Positions 23,323 to 31,502 of a DNA stretch of 64,000 bases are shown here, one piece after another. The number at the start of each line of letters is the position of its first letter. Within the stretch, counting starts at the first letter, position 1. The notes under the pieces were generated by a model. It did no database searches. It saw nothing but the letters and a program-made list of their open reading frames with translations, and was not told the DNA's origin. This DNA is from SVTX01 sp045612105. Lineage in GTDB: Bacteria > Bacillota > Clostridia > Oscillospirales > CAG-272. Position numbers and translations under genes: made by a program. The stretch is taken from assembly GCA_045612105.1 (NCBI GenBank), contig JAZKYL010000045.1, forward strand, positions 1 to 64,000, given 5' to 3'.

Positions 23323-23340
23323 GTCTTGTCACTCAGACCA
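23303..23340 (+). tRNA. 3' half of tRNA-Pro(GGG) with encoded CCA
   Basis: The parts read in order: anticodon stem GGTAG, variable AGGTC, T arm GCAAG-TTCAAGT-CTTGT, acceptor strand CACTCAG, discriminator A and CCA. With the loop TTGGGGT (23296-23302) it forms everything 3' of the anticodon stem. The bases 5' of the loop do not form a D arm or anticodon stem. The matching 5' half is at 19054-19091. Confidence 0.8.
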
Positions 23341-23383
23341 AATAAAGCCTTGAAAACGTTGAGTTTTCAAGGCTTTATTTTTT
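23341..23383 (+). terminator. Rho-independent terminator after the tRNA-Pro 3' half
   Basis: A 17-bp perfect stem (23341-23357 with 23363-23379), 5-nt loop, then a T-run. It directly follows the CCA, as a native tRNA terminator would. Confidence 0.9.
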
Positions 23384-23389
23384 GCTTGT

Positions 23390-23430
23390 TACGCAGCTTT
23401 TTCAGGGGTGTTACGCAATTTGCTACGCAG
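23390..23430. repeat. heptamer cluster 4
   Basis: TACGCAG, TACGCAA and TACGCAG at 23390, 23412 and 23424, again 22 and 12 bp apart. It lies right of core site S3, between the tRNA terminator and the GH42 gene. Confidence 0.7.
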
Positions 23431-23456
23431 ATTTGTGTAACACCTTTGTGTTTTGT

Positions 23457-25499
23457 TTACTTTTCAACGACAAAATATCCCATACTCATCTTGGGGACGA
23501 TAGCTTTTCCGTCTTTCAATTCACCGTGACCGCCAAAGGCAATTATCGGCTTTTCAACGTCAAAGCTCTTTTCTTCATCTGAATTGTTAAAGAGATGAAT
23601 TATCTCATATTTGTCGCTCTGAAGCCGCTTTTCATAGATTCCGCCGAGAGTTTTGGAAAGTTTATTCTTGCAAGCTCCCGCCTCAGTAATAATTTTCTCG
23701 GCAAAGTCGGCAAGATGCTTATCGTTGGTTTCGTAATAGCTATATCCAATGGAAAATCCAAAAAGATATATTTTGCCCTTGCCAAGCTCAAATTTTTGTA
23801 CCGCAGAGCTTCCATCGCGCCAGGTAGCCACCGTTTCGCCGCCCTCGTGGCGGTAATGGGTGCGGTAGGGACGGATTCGCACAAGAGAGCCGTCGATCTG
23901 GGCAAAATCCTCGGCAACAAAGCGACGGCAACGCATTCTCGAGGTGAAAAGCGCCTTGCAATCGATATCGTAAGGCTGCATCCAGGTGTTCATCTGCCGC
24001 ATGCCGAAGCCCTCGTCTGCTATGATCGTACCGCCGTTTTTGACGAACTCTTCAAGATAAGCAACCACATCCGGTTCGATCATCGTATAATATGGGAAAT
24101 AAAGCACCTTATATTTTGCAAATTCCTCGGGACGCGTCACTCCAACATAATCAACGGCATAATCGGAGTTGCGAAGCAATCTGTACATGCCCGCGTGAGC
24201 GTTTCTGTAATAAAACTGAGGATTTGCCCAATCAAACGAGAAATCGGTGCCCAAAACATCTTCAATTTCCGACATAAGCATCGAATTGAAATCGAAAACT
24301 ATGGCAACGTCTGCTTCCTTTACCTCGGCTCCCACAAGGTATTTCATATTTCTCTTTATATCCGCGCCGAAATCTCCCACCGTATAGGCCACTTCTCTGG
24401 GACTTCCGTCCATATACGTCAGACCCGAGCAATCCTGCTCGTGCCCAACTCTTTCCGCCCTATACTGCCAATAGACTATTCCCTTAACGCCCCCTGCCAA
24501 AGACGCATATATCTTGAAGTCCATATCAAAGGGAGTATCATATTTTTTGAACATTCCCAATCCGGGATATATCTCGTGAATAAAATAGTTTTTATCCACC
24601 GAGCGCAAAAAGTCATGAAGCATCATAAAATCCAGACGCTTTTCGTGGGTATCCATATCGGTGTCGCACGGCACACTCGTTCCCCAGAAATCTACCGCCT
24701 TTGCCACGCTGTAATCGTCACAAACATCGCTGATAGAAAGCTGGAACGCACTTGTAAATCCGACGTGAGCCATTATGGGACGAACCTTGTCATATTTGCG
24801 TATCCCGTCATAAACAAAGCGAAGCCAATCGTAAAGATCGTCACTTCCCTTATATTTTTTAAATTCAAAAATATCCCAAAATCCGTGGGGAGTGGATGGA
24901 AGATTAATGCTCTCGAAGCTTTCCTCCGCAGCACCGTAAAACGCGTTCAATGCCTCAACCGTTCCGAATTTTTTCTCAAGATACTTTCCGAATCCCGCGC
25001 GGCAATGCTTACAGAAGCAATCCTCAATAGGTCTGTTTCGTATCTCATTCCACGCATTCCACAAAATAATATTCTTTCTGTCCGCGTATCTCTCGGCTAC
25101 CTTTTCCACGAAACGCCTCGCCGCCGCCTGAACGTGGGGATTGGTAAAGCAGGGACGCCAGCCGCCGTAAAACGCACCGTGAGAGCCGCCTCTGAGCTGC
25201 TCTCCGCGAGGACCTATTCTCGTGCCCTCGTACTTATCAAAAACGTATTGAGGTGCGCATTCCAGCAAAAATTTGATTATCACCTTACGGTTATATTTCT
25301 CGGCAAGCTCCATAAGTCTGTCCACATCGCTGAAATCATACACGCCCTCCACTCTTTCATTCCAACGCCAATTTATGCGTATTTGAAAGGTATCAAGGTT
25401 ATATTCACCAATTTTTGCGATATCGCCCTCCCATTCCTCGGGCAGAGGGGTGGGAGATCTGTAATATTGAGTTCCGTGAATTATCTCATCAAAAAACAT
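23457..25499 (-). CDS. GH42 family beta-galactosidase
   Basis: A 680-aa cytoplasmic glycoside hydrolase that cleaves terminal beta-galactosides. The TIM barrel carries the acid/base Glu152 in WNAWNEIRN and the likely nucleophile Glu309 in YFIHEIYPG. Cys161, 163 and 166 (CFCKHC) with Cys117 form the zinc site typical of GH42. Barrel, trimerisation-type domain (around DVAIVFDFN) and C-terminal beta domain follow in the usual order, and the length is normal. GAGGTG precedes the ATG and a TTGACT-17-TATAAT promoter is present. The gene is monocistronic and appears to be the first chromosomal gene beyond the island. Confidence 0.9.
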   Translation of the reverse strand: MFFDEIIHGTQYYRSPTPLPEEWEGDIAKIGEYNLDTFQIRINWRWNERVEGVYDFSDVDRLMELAEKYNRKVIIKFLLECAPQYVFDKYEGTRIGPRGEQLRGGSHGAFYGGWRPCFTNPHVQAAARRFVEKVAERYADRKNIILWNAWNEIRNRPIEDCFCKHCRAGFGKYLEKKFGTVEALNAFYGAAEESFESINLPSTPHGFWDIFEFKKYKGSDDLYDWLRFVYDGIRKYDKVRPIMAHVGFTSAFQLSISDVCDDYSVAKAVDFWGTSVPCDTDMDTHEKRLDFMMLHDFLRSVDKNYFIHEIYPGLGMFKKYDTPFDMDFKIYASLAGGVKGIVYWQYRAERVGHEQDCSGLTYMDGSPREVAYTVGDFGADIKRNMKYLVGAEVKEADVAIVFDFNSMLMSEIEDVLGTDFSFDWANPQFYYRNAHAGMYRLLRNSDYAVDYVGVTRPEEFAKYKVLYFPYYTMIEPDVVAYLEEFVKNGGTIIADEGFGMRQMNTWMQPYDIDCKALFTSRMRCRRFVAEDFAQIDGSLVRIRPYRTHYRHEGGETVATWRDGSSAVQKFELGKGKIYLFGFSIGYSYYETNDKHLADFAEKIITEAGACKNKLSKTLGGIYEKRLQSDKYEIIHLFNNSDEEKSFDVEKPIIAFGGHGELKDGKAIVPKMSMGYFVVEK

Positions 25500-25598
25500 T
25501 TGGCACCTCGTTTTGTAAAAATTATAAAAATCTGCGATTAAATAAGTTTTTTATTTTAGGTCTTATGATTCCGATTTGACTTTATCAACTCATTTTAC

Positions 25599-25627
25599 AT
25601 TATACCACAGATTTCTAAATAAGTCAA
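25599..25627 (-). promoter_or_regulatory. promoter of the GH42 gene
   Basis: Minus strand: TTGACT (25627-25622), 17 bases, TATAAT (25604-25599), 100 bp upstream of the ATG. The rest of 25500-25835 is AT-rich, with a short tRNA-3'-like remnant (GGCCGCAAGTTCAGGTC near 25749-25766) and no gene. Confidence 0.75.
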
Positions 25628-25835
25628 GCAATAATCGAGCTATATATAAATTTTTCAGATAATCTTCAGATGATCAATTGATATCATTAGAAGATTAACT
25701 AATTGAACTTCCAGAAAAATACTAAAAGCCATTACTAACCACCGATAAAGGCCGCAAGTTCAGGTCGTATCTTATTTGTAATTACACAAGGATTCTTTGA
25801 ATATACTTTTTACAAGTATGTATTCGAGGTGGACT

Positions 25836-26360
25836 ATGAAACGAACAATTAGGCTTTGGCAACTGATGGGCTTTGCGGTAACATCACTTTGCGGCACGCT
25901 ATTACATTTTCTATACGACTGGACGGGCAGATCTTTAATTGTCGCTCCCTTTTCCGGTGTTAACGAATCTACGTGGGAGCACATGAAGCTGCTCTTTTGG
26001 CCAATGTTTATTTTTGCCATCGTACAGAGCATTTTCTTCAAAGATCGTAAGGATTTTTGGTGTGTCAAGCTCCGCGGAATACTTCTCGGAATCATTCTTA
26101 TCCCCATAATATTCTACACCTATAACGGAGCTATAGGAAAATCGCCCGATTGGCTCAATATCGCCATTTTCTTTATTTCCGCCGCGATTTCCTATATCTA
26201 CGAAACAAAGCTCTTTAATGAAAACAGAATAAGCTGCAAATCGCAAAAATGGGCAATTATTACGCTTTCCGTGATTGCGATTCTCTTTGTAATTTTCACT
26301 TTTTCGACCCCCGAGCTCGGCATCTTCAAGGATCCGTTAACCGGGACTTACGGTATATAA
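25836..26360 (+). CDS. DUF6512 family membrane protein
   Basis: A 174-aa integral membrane protein with about five hydrophobic helices. The start MKRTIRLWQLMGF has GAGGTGG upstream and is preferred to an in-frame TTG at 25797. The motif LHFLYDWTG ... PFSGVNESTWEHMKLLFWPM is the signature I associate with DUF6512, common in Clostridia and of unknown function. It stands alone, divergent from the GH42 gene, and ends at a strong bidirectional terminator. Confidence 0.75.
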   Translation: MKRTIRLWQLMGFAVTSLCGTLLHFLYDWTGRSLIVAPFSGVNESTWEHMKLLFWPMFIFAIVQSIFFKDRKDFWCVKLRGILLGIILIPIIFYTYNGAIGKSPDWLNIAIFFISAAISYIYETKLFNENRISCKSQKWAIITLSVIAILFVIFTFSTPELGIFKDPLTGTYGI

Positions 26361-26399
26361 AAACAGCCGCTGAGGAGATTTTCCTCAGCGGCTGTTTTT
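26359..26399. terminator. bidirectional terminator
   Basis: An 18-bp perfect stem (26359-26376 with 26382-26399) and 5-nt loop with A/T flanks, placed between the convergent DUF6512 and aminotransferase genes. Confidence 0.9.
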
Positions 26400-26451
26400 A
26401 TCAGGTTAATGCAAGTATACCAATAACACACTTCCTAAGCTCGTTCATTTA

Positions 26452-27657
26452 TCAAATGTTAAAAACGTGCTTATTCATTCTTTGGAATGCTTCTTTAACT
26501 CTCGACAGCGGCAGAGCAAGATTTACACGAATATGCTCGTCACCGCCGTGCTGTCTGCCATCCTGCCAGGCAACACCCACGTCCCATCCCAATTTCAGAA
26601 GCTCGTCAAGGGTCTTGCCGTGACTCTTCAGCCACTCAGAGCAATCAAGGAATACCATATAAGTTCCCTGGGGCTTTGCGGCAAATACGCCGTCAAAATG
26701 CTTTTCAATATAGTCGCAGGCAAAATTAACGTTGCCAGTGATCGTCTCGCAAAGCTGATCTACCCACTCATGTCCCTCGTCACGGTAAGCACCGATAAGC
26801 GCGTGCATCGAAAGCACGTTCATAGAGTTGTAGTGTGAAAGCGAGCTTTCCTTCAATACCCTGTCGCGGAGTCTCTTGTTGTAAATTATGTGATACGAAC
26901 CGATAAGACCCGCCAAATTAAAGGTCTTTGACGGCGCGTACATAGCAACCGTCCTATTCCTTGCGTCCTCACTGACCGACTGCGTGGGAATATGCTTGTT
27001 TCCCTCAAGAATGATGTCCGACCATATCTCGTCGGAGACCACGTAAACGTCGTGCTTACGGTAAAGCTCCATAGCACTCTCGATCTCAAACCTCTCCCAA
27101 ACGCGCCCCGTAGGGTTGTGGGGCGAGCAAAATATCGCCGCATGAATATTATTCTCCACGATCTTCCGCTCCATATCGGCAAGATCGAGCCGCCAGATGC
27201 CATTTTCGTCAAGCTTCAAGGGACTTGTGACGATATTGTAGCCGTTGTTCTTGAGACACATTGAAAATCCCATATAAACAGGAGAATTCACCAAAATATT
27301 GTCTCCCTTTGAGCAGAAGGTCGCCATAGCGGACAAAAGACCGCCAAGAACCCCGTTTTCATAGCCGATATGCTCCCTTTCAAGACCCGTGACTCCGTTT
27401 CTCGTATTTTGCCATCTGATTATCGAATCAAAATACTCATCTCTGGGATCAAAATATCCGAACGCGGGGTGGTCGATCCTTTCGTGAAGCGCGGAGATCA
27501 CCGTTGGGCAGGTGGGAAAGTTCATATCCGCCACCCACATAGGTATCACGTCAAAGCCCTCCCCCGGAGCCCCAGGCGCCCAGCCCTGACCGACGGCATC
27601 AATGGCAAGAGCATCTCTGCCGTGACGATCCATTATAGATTCAAAATCGTATTTCAT
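26452..27657 (-). CDS. MalY/PatB-type PLP aminotransferase / cystathionine beta-lyase
   Basis: A 401-aa fold-type I PLP enzyme. The family features are VIPMWVADMNF near residue 40, FGYFDP, CSPHNPTGRVW (the PLP-contacting NPTG), VVSDEIWSDI and the Schiff-base lysine in APSKTFNLAGL. MalY/PatB proteins cleave cystathionine or cysteine to pyruvate, ammonia and a thiol; some also repress MalT. The ATG at 27657 overlaps the TGA of the upstream M48 protease gene, so translation is probably coupled. The substrate cannot be told from sequence alone. Confidence 0.88.
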   Translation of the reverse strand: MKYDFESIMDRHGRDALAIDAVGQGWAPGAPGEGFDVIPMWVADMNFPTCPTVISALHERIDHPAFGYFDPRDEYFDSIIRWQNTRNGVTGLEREHIGYENGVLGGLLSAMATFCSKGDNILVNSPVYMGFSMCLKNNGYNIVTSPLKLDENGIWRLDLADMERKIVENNIHAAIFCSPHNPTGRVWERFEIESAMELYRKHDVYVVSDEIWSDIILEGNKHIPTQSVSEDARNRTVAMYAPSKTFNLAGLIGSYHIIYNKRLRDRVLKESSLSHYNSMNVLSMHALIGAYRDEGHEWVDQLCETITGNVNFACDYIEKHFDGVFAAKPQGTYMVFLDCSEWLKSHGKTLDELLKLGWDVGVAWQDGRQHGGDEHIRVNLALPLSRVKEAFQRMNKHVFNI

Positions 27658-28886
27658 CACTTTTTACCTAACTCCTTCATAGCCTTTTCTACCTCCTCAA
27701 CTCGACGGTCAAGGGGCGGATGGCTGTATTCAAGCACCACGTTGATCTTAGAAGGTGACAGATGTGAGAAATTATCCTTCGCCAACTTCTTAAGGGCGGT
27801 CACCATAGCCTCGCCGTAGCCCTCGATCACTGTCTGACGGTCTGCTCTGTATTCGTGCGCGCGACTTATTGCATTAGAGACCAAACCGATAAGAGGCTGC
27901 AACACTCCAAGCCCTACACCAAGTAAAATATAAGTAAATCCGTAGTTTATACCATCAAAGCCAAACGCAGTGTAAAACTCGGGAACGCTCAAAGCACCCA
28001 AAGCCATAGCACCTATAAGAACCATCTGGAAAATGTTCAGAACCTGACCCTTCAGAACGTCCTTGTGTAGTCCGTGACCCATTTCGTGAGCAAAAACAGC
28101 GCAGATCTCATCATCGGACATAGCATTCAAAAGATTATCGTAAAGCACGATAGTCTTCATCTTGCCAAAGCCCGTGAAATACGCGTTGAGCTTGGTGGTA
28201 CGGCGAGACGCGTCCATAACCTCAATAGCCTTTACCTTGTAGCCGTACTTGTTAAGAAGTGCCATCAGCTTATCCTTCAATTCTCCGTCCTCAAGAGGGG
28301 TAAATTTGTTGCCGATGCGGCTGAATACGGGATAAAGGAAGGTCATAAGTAAGCTCATGGCAAACATAGCCGCCGCAAAGATAAGAACCATCCACGCGCC
28401 CACGTTTTCGTAGATCACGGCAATAAGCATAGCAAGAGAGCCGGACAGGAGCAGACCCAAGAGCAGCGAGCGAACTCTGTCGAAAATAAAGGTCTTGATG
28501 CTTGTTCGGTTAAAGCCGTATTTCTGCTCGATGATCATATTGGAAACGTAGCTTTCAACGATTCCCGCAACGGTGCTTACAGCCACCTCAAGCAGTACAA
28601 CCGAAAAGATCTGCATAAACCAGGTGTCGGGAAATATTGACGCAAAATGAGCGTATGCGTCGCTGAGCAGTAAAGCGACAGTAACCACAGCGGCGATAAT
28701 ATTTGACACGATAGAAAGGCGCGAATGCTCCGCGCTGTATTTTTTCCATTTCTCATAGGTCTCGGCATCGTACACGTCAGAAAGATTCTCAGGCGTGGGA
28801 TTGTTAGCCGAGCGACGCTGAACTATACTCAGAGCCAAGGTGTAAGCACTACCAAGTAAGGCAAGTAAAACAATTAAGATTTTCAT
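27657..28886 (-). CDS. M48 family (Ste24-like) membrane metalloprotease
   Basis: A 409-aa zinc endopeptidase of the CAAX-protease-1/Ste24 type, with several membrane helices before and after the catalytic part. HEMGH (267-271) supplies two zinc ligands and the catalytic Glu; the third ligand is the Glu in RAHEYRADR. NAYFTGFGKMKTIVLYD is also conserved in Ste24 homologues. The ATG at 28886 with GGAGG eight bases upstream is preferred to a TTG at 28901. Bacterial members take part in membrane-protein quality control. The pairing with a MalY-type enzyme looks incidental. Confidence 0.9.
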   Translation of the reverse strand: MKILIVLLALLGSAYTLALSIVQRRSANNPTPENLSDVYDAETYEKWKKYSAEHSRLSIVSNIIAAVVTVALLLSDAYAHFASIFPDTWFMQIFSVVLLEVAVSTVAGIVESYVSNMIIEQKYGFNRTSIKTFIFDRVRSLLLGLLLSGSLAMLIAVIYENVGAWMVLIFAAAMFAMSLLMTFLYPVFSRIGNKFTPLEDGELKDKLMALLNKYGYKVKAIEVMDASRRTTKLNAYFTGFGKMKTIVLYDNLLNAMSDDEICAVFAHEMGHGLHKDVLKGQVLNIFQMVLIGAMALGALSVPEFYTAFGFDGINYGFTYILLGVGLGVLQPLIGLVSNAISRAHEYRADRQTVIEGYGEAMVTALKKLAKDNFSHLSPSKINVVLEYSHPPLDRRVEEVEKAMKELGKK

Positions 28887-28969
28887 ATTCTTGTCCTCCA
28901 AAAATCTACTGATTACATTTTATCACAAAAGAAACTCAAATGCAAGTAAAATATAAAAATACGTCAAAA

Positions 28970-29001
28970 ACGACCGACTCGGAGAAACCCGAATCGATCG
29001 T
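28970..29001 (-). terminator. terminator of the opp operon
   Basis: A 13-bp stem read on the minus strand (28970-28982 with 28989-29001; two positions pair only as G-U in the minus-strand RNA), 6-nt loop, then a T-rich tail. It ends the transcript after the small membrane protein gene. Confidence 0.75.
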
Positions 29002-29014
29002 CTTTTGTTTTTTA

Positions 29015-29266
29015 TCAAAGAATAAGATAAACCAGCAAAAACGCGATAGCAATTATCAACAGCGTCACCAGCATCGGCATAAGCATAGCCTTCTGCGCGT
29101 CGGTAAAGGTCTTGAACTGATCCCGAAATCCGCCTCTATAAGAGGTTTTCTCCTTTTTGGGCTGATTTTTCGAGGCCTTTTTTCCGTCAACTCCCGACAT
29201 ATCGGCAATAGTAGAGCCGTCGTCAACGTAGATTATCTTTTCTTTCTTTTTCTTATTTTTTCCCAT
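29015..29266 (-). CDS. small single-pass membrane protein
   Basis: An 83-aa protein: a basic N-terminus (MGKNKKKKEKIIYVDDG), a conserved-looking DGSTIADMSGV stretch, and one C-terminal membrane helix (MLMPMLVTLLIIAIAFLLVYLIL). The ATG at 29264-29266 lies just beyond the oppF stop, so it is translated with the opp operon. I have seen similar small proteins in Clostridia without assigned function. A role tied to the transporter is only suggested by position. Confidence 0.65.
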   Translation of the reverse strand: MGKNKKKKEKIIYVDDGSTIADMSGVDGKKASKNQPKKEKTSYRGGFRDQFKTFTDAQKAMLMPMLVTLLIIAIAFLLVYLIL

Positions 29267-29267
29267 A

Positions 29268-30284
29268 TCAATCTCCATCATCAAGCAGGTGACATGCCGC
29301 AAAATGACCCGGGCGATGCTCCTTATACTCGGGAGCTACCTGCTTGCACTTCTCCGTCGCGTAAGGGCAACGGGTGTGGAATCGGCATCCCGCAGGGGGA
29401 TTTGTGGGAGACGGAATGTCGCCCTTCAGCACGATTCTGTTCATCTTCACGTCGGGATTGGGATTTGGGATCGCCGAGAAAAGTGCCTTGGTATAAGGAT
29501 GAAGGGGCTCGTCGAAGATATCCTTCTTGTCGCCGAATTCCATCATCTTTCCAAGATACATAACACCAACCTTATCGGAAATGAACTTGACCACCGACAA
29601 ATCGTGAGAAATGAAGAGATAGGTCAGATTCATCGATCTCTGCAGATCCTTCAAAAGGTTTATTATCTGCGCCTGAATAGACACGTCAAGAGCGGACACG
29701 GGCTCGTCGCAGATAACAAGCTTGGGCTTTACCGACAAAGCTCTCGCTATGCAGATTCTCTGTCTCTGACCGCCCGAAAATTCGTGAGGGTATCTCTCGT
29801 AATAATAGTCCCTGAGTCCGCACTTCTCCATAAGATCCATAACGTAATCCTTAACCTCGCCGGGAGGAACGATACCGTGAACCTTTACAGGCTCGGAAAG
29901 AATATCGCCAACCGTCGCTCTGGGAGGCAACGAAGAATAGGGATCCTGGAAAATGATCTGCATATCGGTGCGGAGATGTCTCATTTTCGCGTTGCTGTAA
30001 CCCGTAATATCCTCGCCGTTAAAGATTATCTCACCGCCGTTTGGCTGATGAAGCTTGAGAATGGTTCTACCGAGCGTGGTCTTACCGCAACCCGACTCAC
30101 CGACGATTCCAAGGGTCTCGCCCGCTTTAAGAGTAAAGGAAACGTCGTCAACCGCCACAAGCTCCTTCTCGACCTTGCCGAGAAGATTTTTCTGTACGGG
30201 AAAGCACTTACGGAGCTTTCTGACCTCAAGTATCACGTCGTTTTTCTCATTTTCGACGTTATTTTGCAGCTCTTTATCAGTCAT
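29268..30284 (-). CDS. oppF: oligopeptide ABC transporter ATP-binding protein OppF
   Basis: A 338-aa ATPase that powers peptide import. It has Walker A GESGCGKTT, signature FSGGQRQR, Walker B LVICDEPVSALD, and the OppF C-terminal region with a four-cysteine cluster (CRFHTRCPYATEKC ... C), which often binds an Fe-S cluster in Opp/Dpp ATPases. The ATG at 30284 has GGAGGAGAA and overlaps the end of oppD by eight bases. It is the fifth opp gene in a minus-strand operon and pairs with OppD. Confidence 0.92.
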   Translation of the reverse strand: MTDKELQNNVENEKNDVILEVRKLRKCFPVQKNLLGKVEKELVAVDDVSFTLKAGETLGIVGESGCGKTTLGRTILKLHQPNGGEIIFNGEDITGYSNAKMRHLRTDMQIIFQDPYSSLPPRATVGDILSEPVKVHGIVPPGEVKDYVMDLMEKCGLRDYYYERYPHEFSGGQRQRICIARALSVKPKLVICDEPVSALDVSIQAQIINLLKDLQRSMNLTYLFISHDLSVVKFISDKVGVMYLGKMMEFGDKKDIFDEPLHPYTKALFSAIPNPNPDVKMNRIVLKGDIPSPTNPPAGCRFHTRCPYATEKCKQVAPEYKEHRPGHFAACHLLDDGD

Positions 30285-31497
30285 TCTTCTCCTCCTCTCC
30301 GTAAAGGTGACAAGCAACGAAATGAGTGGGGCTTACCTGCACCATACCGGGATAATCACCGGAGCACTTTTTCGTGCACTTGGAACATCTTTCCTTGAAA
30401 TAACAGTGGTTGGGCATATTTACGGGGTTGGGAACGTTACCGGGAATATTGAAAAGTGTATCGCTGTCCGAATCCATAGTAGGCTTGGACTTCTGAAGAC
30501 CAACCGTGTAAGGATGCATAGGATTGTGGAATATCTCGCTGACCGTTCCCTGCTCGATAACTCTGCCCGCGTACATGACCACCACGTAATCCGCCATCTC
30601 TGCCACAACGCCCAGGTCGTGAGTGATAAGCAGTATTGAGCCGTTGATCTTAGTCTTAAGATCGCGGAAAAGGTCAAGTATCTGCGCCTGAATAGTCACG
30701 TCAAGAGCAGTCGTAGGCTCGTCGGCAATAATAAGACGAGGATTGCAGGCAAGAGCCATAGCGATCATAACTCTCTGCCTCATACCGCCCGACAGCTCGT
30801 GAGGATAAGCCTTGTAAACTCTCTCGGGAGCGGCGATGCCCACAAGATCAAGCATCTCCATAGTCTTCGCTTTTGCCTGCTCCTTGGTAGCGCCGGGAAC
30901 GTGGATAAAGGTAACCTCGTCAAGCTGATTTCCAATAGTGAAGACCGGATTCAGCGAAGTCATAGGCTCCTGGAAGATCATCGCGATCTGCCTGCCTCTG
31001 ATACGGAATATCTCGTGAGTAGGCATATTAGCGATATCGTAGACCTTCTCCTCGGTCTCAAAGCTCTCGCTGCCGTCCTCACTCTTCACGGGAACGGGAT
31101 TCCCCTTCTTATCGCGCTTGTAATCCTGGGATTTGAAGCGGATATGACCCGAAACGATCTGTCCAGCGGGTCCCTGGATAAGCTGCATCACCGACATACT
31201 GGTAACACTCTTACCGCAACCCGATTCACCGACGATACCTACCGTAGCGTTCTGCGGAACGTTGAAGGAAACGCCGTTTACCGCCTTAACAACACCCTGA
31301 TCGGTGAAAAAGTAGGTGTGAAGGTCTTCGATCTCAAGGATATTGTTATTATCCTTCATTTCGGTGACAAATTCGCTCTCAGCGGCTCTTCTGTGCTTTT
31401 TCTTTTCAAGAGCGCGAGTGATTTTGCGGTTTTCTTTGGCAATTTCACGGATCTCCTTGCCACTGAGATAATGACCGTTCTTTTTATTCTCTGCCAT
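30277..31497 (-). CDS. oppD: oligopeptide ABC transporter ATP-binding protein OppD
   Basis: A 406-aa ATPase: Walker A GESGCGKSV, Q-loop FQEPMTSLNPVF, signature LSGGMRQR, Walker B LIIADEPTTALD, and a C-terminal CxFKERCSKCTKKC cluster. It has an unusual lysine-rich N-terminal extension of about 50 residues before the ABC domain and an insertion after the Q-loop region (RDKKGNPVPVKSEDGSES). AAGGAGG precedes the ATG. It works with OppF on the OppBC pore. Confidence 0.92.
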   Translation of the reverse strand: MAENKKNGHYLSGKEIREIAKENRKITRALEKKKHRRAAESEFVTEMKDNNNILEIEDLHTYFFTDQGVVKAVNGVSFNVPQNATVGIVGESGCGKSVTSMSVMQLIQGPAGQIVSGHIRFKSQDYKRDKKGNPVPVKSEDGSESFETEEKVYDIANMPTHEIFRIRGRQIAMIFQEPMTSLNPVFTIGNQLDEVTFIHVPGATKEQAKAKTMEMLDLVGIAAPERVYKAYPHELSGGMRQRVMIAMALACNPRLIIADEPTTALDVTIQAQILDLFRDLKTKINGSILLITHDLGVVAEMADYVVVMYAGRVIEQGTVSEIFHNPMHPYTVGLQKSKPTMDSDSDTLFNIPGNVPNPVNMPNHCYFKERCSKCTKKCSGDYPGMVQVSPTHFVACHLYGEEEKND

Positions 31498-31502
31498 GTC
31501 AA

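Noticed and set aside
18916..23430. Heptamer clusters as CRISPR or plasmid-origin iterons
   Set aside because: Only three heptamers per cluster, no spacers, no rep or cas gene nearby, and fixed distance to tRNA-derived core sites.
23595..25541. 648-codon plus-strand frame opposite the GH42 gene
   Set aside because: The minus-strand frame has full GH42 motifs, a ribosome site and a promoter; the plus frame has no family resemblance.
25741..25770. Further tRNA-Pro 3' end
   Set aside because: Only about 18 bases resemble the variable/T-arm region and there is no acceptor strand or CCA; kept as a remnant note only.
26452..28886. Aminotransferase and M48 protease as a functional unit
   Set aside because: The ATGA-type overlap shows coupled translation, but nothing in either protein suggests a common pathway.
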